A DNA stretch of 64,000 nucleotides, from positions 974,656 to 1,038,655 of the forward strand of contig CAVTAV010000006.1 of NCBI GenBank assembly GCA_963732795.1, written 5' to 3'. Under the pieces are notes generated by a model. The model had not been told where the DNA came from. It did no database searches and was given only the letters and a program-made list of their open reading frames with translations. This document shows, piece after piece, positions 60,610 to 64,000 of this stretch. The DNA is from CAVTAV01 sp963732795 (GTDB taxonomy: Bacteria > Pseudomonadota > Alphaproteobacteria > CAVTAV01). The first letter of the stretch is position 1; every line of letters begins with the position of its first letter. A program made the translations under genes and the position numbers.

Positions 60610-61374
60610 TTATTGTGGTGCTTTGTCGGTCGAGAACAGCACCCGGGCGACGGCGATGGCCTGTTCCTTCGGCAGGGCCAGGATCTCGCCATAGAGGGCG
60701 GAGACGTCCTTGCAGACGGCGGCCTTGTCGTGATCGTTGCCGGCCTTGTGGGGGTCGGACAGGAGCGGCCAGCCGGACTCGTAGCCCTTGGCCGCCGCAT
60801 AGGCGCGGGTCGCGACTTGGCTGACCAGGGCATCGGCGGCCCGCGTCTTCGGATGGGCGGTGCCGGACGAGCCGGTGCGGATGACAGCGATGATCGCGTT
60901 GTTGACCGCCTTCACGTCGTCGACCGTGATGCCGGATGTCGCGACGTTCAGGGGCTTCTTGCCGAACATGGCTTCGTAGCAGGCCACGGAGCCGGCGCTG
61001 TCCATCTTGGTGACGACGGCGTTGAGCGTGGTGAGGAAGTCCAGCAGCGCCTGGCCGTCGGCCGTGTCGGCGAAGCGGGGCATGGTGCGCTGGCCGTATT
61101 CCCAGCCGATCCGGAACGCTTCGTCGCGCAAACCGATGATGCCCTCCGCCTCCGCGGCGTCGCGAAGGCGCGTCTCCATGGCGGAGCGCAGCTCCGGCAC
61201 GTCGCGGGCGAGGGTGCCGACCAGGGAATCGGGATCGTTCAGGATGTCGGTGATCTCGTCGGCGATGGTGGCCGTCGGCGCCGAGGCCTGGCTCGCGACC
61301 GCGTCGGCGTGGGCGTAGCCCTGCGAGAGAAGCACTAAGGCCAAAGCAGCCATCACTGTCGCGGTTTTCCGCAT
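60610..61374 (-). CDS. Secreted protein of unknown function
   Basis: 254 aa, intact, with a clear signal peptide (MRKTATVMAALALVLLSQGY, cleavage after AHA). The mature part is helical and has two cysteines (SVACYEAMF, AAVCKDV), perhaps a disulfide. I recognise no family. It sits where a small exported protein often lies between thiE and efp in alphaproteobacteria. Confidence 0.75.
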   Translation of the reverse strand: MRKTATVMAALALVLLSQGYAHADAVASQASAPTATIADEITDILNDPDSLVGTLARDVPELRSAMETRLRDAAEAEGIIGLRDEAFRIGWEYGQRTMPRFADTADGQALLDFLTTLNAVVTKMDSAGSVACYEAMFGKKPLNVATSGITVDDVKAVNNAIIAVIRTGSSGTAHPKTRAADALVSQVATRAYAAAKGYESGWPLLSDPHKAGNDHDKAAVCKDVSALYGEILALPKEQAIAVARVLFSTDKAPQ

Positions 61375-61397
61375 TACGCCTGCTTTCGCTAAATCGG

Positions 61398-62060
61398 TCA
61401 GCGCCGCCCGGCGTCCTCGATCGCGGCGTTGAAGCGCCTCACCGCTTCGGCCGGGCCGTCCCGATATTGCCAGACCCCGGCGATGACGGCGAGGAAATCG
61501 GCGCCGGCCGCGACCAGCTCCGCGGCAATTGTCGACCGTGATGCCGCCGATGGCGACGCAGGGAATCTCGAACGATTCGCGACCACCAGGCAAGGATTTC
61601 CGGCGTCGCGCTGGGTCTTGGGCTCTTTGGTGCCGGTCGGGAAGAATGCGCCGAAGGCGACATAATCGGCGCCCTCCTCGCGCCGCTTCCATGGCGAGAT
61701 GGCGCGAATTGTGGCAGGTGACGCCGACGATCGCGTCGGGGCCCACCAGATCGGCGGGCCTCGTCGTAGTGCGCATCTTCCTGGCCGACATGAACGCCGT
61801 CCGCGCCGAGCTCGGCGGCAAGGTCGGCGCGATCATTGATCAGAAACGCCACGTCGTGGGCCTGGGCAATCGGCATCAGCGCCTCGGGTTGCCTGCACGG
61901 ATCTCGTCGTCCGGCGCGCCCTTGAGCCGGAGCTGCAGGCAGGCGACGTCGCCGGCATCGAAAGCGCGTCTTCAAGCCAAATGGTCCGCGAAGGCCGCCG
62001 GAAGCGTGATCGCCGGCGGCGTGATCAGATAAAGGCGGCAACGCGCGGGCGTCGGGCCGA
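61398..62060 (-). CDS. thiE: Thiamine-phosphate synthase ThiE (many frameshifts)
   Basis: Joins the thiazole and pyrimidine moieties of thiamine. Pieces: RLYLITPPA, DAGDVACLQLRLKGAPDDEI, HDVAFLINDRADLAAELGAD and GVHVGQED, AIVGVTCHNSRHLAMEAAR, CVAIGGIT and ELVAAGADFLAVIAGVW. At least six changes of frame. The start is unresolved: upstream of RLYLITPP the frame meets a stop at the end of fba, so the start itself must be affected by an indel. Confidence 0.83.
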
Positions 62061-62067
62061 GGGCCGA

Positions 62068-62991
62068 TTATTCCTTGCCCTTGTAGATGTTGATGATCGT
62101 GTCGAGCATGTTGAGCGCTTCCTCGCGCGGGCGCTGGAAGGTGTTGCGGCCGATGATCGAGCCGTTGCCGCCGCCGTCGCGGATCGCGCGGGCGTCGTCA
62201 TAGACCGAGCTCTCGCCCTTCTTCGCGCCGCCCGAGAACACCACGATCCGCCGGCCTGTTGAACGCCGACTGCATGACATGGGCGACCCGCGCGGCCTGG
62301 GTCGAAATGTCGATCTTCTGCGCCTCGTAGACCTTCTTGGCCTCGGGCTGCTCGAGATGGTCGGACGGCAGCTTGACCTTGATGATATGCGCGCCGATCA
62401 GCGCCGCCATGTGGGCGGCATAGGCGCCGACGTCTATCGCCGTCTCGCCGTCCTTGGTGAGCTTGCCGCCGCGCGGATAGGACCACACCACGACGGCGAG
62501 ACCGACCGCCTTGGCCTCCTCGGCGAGTTCGCGGAATTTCCTCGACCATCTCGTCGAAGTGCTCCGAGCCCGGATAGATGGTGAAGCCGATCGCCGAGCA
62601 GCCGAGCCGCAGCGCGTCGCTCGACGCTCGCCGTGATGGCCTGGTCCTTCTCCTGCGACCAGCTGTTGGAGCTGTTGACCTTGAGGATAATCGGGATCTG
62701 GCCGGCGAAGGTATCCGCGCCCGCCTCGACCATGCCGAGCGGCGTGGCGAAGGCGTTGAGTCCGGCATCGATGGCAAGCTGGAAGTGATAATGCGGGTCA
62801 TAGGCCGGCGGGTTGGGCGCGAAGCTGCGGGCAGGCCCGTGCTCGAAGCCCTGGTCGACCGGCAGGATGACCATCTTGCCGGTGCCGCCGAGCTGGCCGT
62901 TCATCAGGATGCGGGCGAGATTGGCCTTGGTCCCGGGATTGTCGCATTCGTACCAGGAGAGGATTTCCTTGACCTTCCGGGTGAGCTTCAT
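62068..62991 (-). CDS. fbaB: Class I fructose-bisphosphate aldolase, DhnA/FbaB type (three frameshifts)
   Basis: Schiff-base aldolase of the archaeal-type class I family: VILPVDQGFEHGPARSF, IDAGLNAFATPLGMVE, LKVNSSNSW, GFTIYPGS, VVWSYPRGG, AAHIIKVKLP and FSGGAKKGES. Breaks near 62625, 62540 and 62258; three surplus bases give 306 aa. Next to pgk, a common pairing. Confidence 0.92.
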
Positions 62992-63340
62992 GATCGCTTC
63001 CTCGCTTTCCTGGACTGGGATGTTTCGGGGCCCGTGCGGACTACAACGCGCGACGGGCCCGGATTTCGGACATGGTGTTGGGCGCGGGATGTCCTTCCAC
63101 CCGCGCTCGGTGACGGTCTTGCGGCCATTGAAGAGCGACCACGGCCTCCAGCCGGCCTTGATCGCTCGCAAGACGAGCGCCGGCATCGTCACCGCAATCG
63201 ATCCAGGCTCGGAGCGGGATTATCGCAACTCGTGGGCCGCCTTGCAGATAGGACGGCCCGGCGATATTGTGCGGCGCCCGGCAGTCGTCGGCGCCCGCGC
63301 CCCGGTCGCCACTGACCAGGCGTGAATGCGGGCGGTGGCG
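62992..63340. other. Region between fba and the expected pgk end
   Basis: If pgk ends near 63345 this is about 350 bases of intergenic DNA. A possible minus-strand frame starting MTMPALVLRAIKAGWRPWSL exists but has no family I recognise and no clear ribosome-binding site. I see no terminator or repeat. Confidence 0.35.
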
Positions 63341-64000
63341 CTCATGGTCATCCATCAGAACCGCCACGCCGGGCAGGGTCTCGCCCTCCATCCATTCGAG
63401 GAACGCGCCGCCGGCCGTGGACACATGGCTGAAGTCCTCAGCGACGCCGGCATGGTTGAGCGCGGCCACGGTATCGCCACCGCCGGCGACCGAGAGCAGC
63501 GTGCCCTCTTTGGTCAGCCTCGCCGCTTCTTTGGCCAATGCAACGGTCCCGGCGTCAAAGGGCGGGATTTCGAATGCACCCAGAGGGCCGTTCCAGACTA
63601 GAGTTTGCGTCTTGAGAGCGTTCGTCAGCTCCTCGACCGACTTCGGGCCGATATCAAGGATCATGTCGTCCGGCGCCGACGGCGTTAACGGCGACGGTCG
63701 TGCTGCCGCGCCAGCCTTGAATTCTTCCGCCACCACCGCGTCGGTGGGCAGATGAAGCGGCAGGATGCGGCTGCGCCTGGCCATGATGTCATTCGCCATC
63801 GCCGCAAGATCGTGCTCGCACAGGACTTTGCCGACATCGACTGCCCATGGCGGCGAGGAACGTATTGGCCATGCCGCCGCCGATAATCAGGTCGTCCACC
63901 TTTTCAACCAGATGGGAAAGCATCGATCTTGGTCGAAACCTTGGCCCCGCCGACGATCGCCACGACCGGCTTGGCGGGCAATTTCAGCACTCTCTCGAGT
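63041..64000 (-). CDS. pgk: Phosphoglycerate kinase, C-terminal part (window edge; frameshifts)
   Basis: ATP-generating glycolytic kinase. Present: LPAKPVVAIVGGAKVSTKID, VDDLIIGGGMANTFLAAMG, DMILDIGPKSVEEL, LVWNGPLGAFEIPPFD, SVAGGGDTVAALNHAG, FSHVSTAGGAFLEWMEGETL and PGVAVL. Breaks near 63923 and 63850. A normal Pgk stops a few residues after PGVAVL, at about 63345; here the frame continues for 106 codons of unlike sequence to 63041, so another indel at the end is likely. The N-terminal half is beyond the window. Confidence 0.9.

Overview
The window is GC-rich chromosomal DNA from an alphaproteobacterium. The evidence is gene content and order: the atpHAGDC operon without atpBEF, a run of rplU-rpmA-obgE-proBA-nadD-rsfS-rlmH-gpmI-envC-ctpA-(divergent deacetylase)-rppH on one strand, split transhydrogenase genes (pntAA-pntAB-pntB), COQ9, a tiny COX IV-like protein, and cell-cycle proteins of that class (TacA-like, GapR/DUF2312, TrcR/DUF1013, two perfect CtrA boxes). 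I see no rRNA, tRNA, CRISPR array, insertion sequence or prophage.

Layout. 0-9.5 kb: end of a transaldolase-like gene, priA, F1-ATPase operon, a TPR protein and a cytochrome c-like protein. 9.6-21.8 kb (minus strand): the housekeeping run from rplU to rppH, covering ribosome assembly, proline and NAD synthesis, glycolysis and cell-wall hydrolysis. 22-28.5 kb: POT transporter, HutC-type repressor, cold-shock protein, L36, pyruvate kinase, N-formylglutamate amidohydrolase family protein, DUF1244 and GapR. 28.5-37.4 kb: TacA-like sigma-54 regulator, M3 peptidase, ABC1 kinase, PAP2, DgkA, flavodoxin-fold reductase, COX IV-like protein, DUF2461, two GFA paralogues and an HxlR regulator. 37.5-43.6 kb: transhydrogenase, then a complete phage-shock (psp) locus with a sigma-54 promoter, divergent pspF and a tandem pspC duplication. 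43.7-49.6 kb: S21, peptide deformylase, COQ9, PurE, a GGDEF protein behind a CtrA box, YdcH-type small proteins, TrcR, DUF1192, and an intergenic region that looks like a CtrA-driven small RNA. 49.6-60.5 kb: carotenoid oxygenase with an alpha/beta hydrolase, Hsp20 with a ROSE-like RNA thermometer, DUF1465, L31, ABC exporter, an ExbB/OmpA envelope module, SuhB, EF-P and a VOC protein. 60.6-64 kb: a secreted protein of unknown function, thiE, class I fba, and pgk running off the end.

The dominant oddity is sequence quality. About thirty genes carry one or more single-base frameshifts, many in genes that are normally essential. In almost every break I traced, one surplus base is present and removing it restores a normal protein of normal length; a few are one-base losses. 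They are dense at 8.5-34 kb and 61-64 kb and nearly absent at 35-47 kb. I treat them as probable sequencing or assembly errors and annotate each gene over its full span, with the break positions given.

The most interesting biological signals are (1) tandem CtrA boxes, a -10 element, a hairpin, a CCTCCC segment and a terminator between DUF1192 and the carotenoid oxygenase, read as a candidate cell-cycle small RNA; (2) a perfect CtrA box before a diguanylate cyclase gene with a textbook inhibitory site; (3) the pspC duplication that preserved its overlapping start/stop junction; (4) a TGTCCC-N5-GGGACA palindrome upstream of the TacA-like regulator; (5) a ROSE-type thermometer on hsp20; and (6) a three-gene proton-channel/OmpA module.
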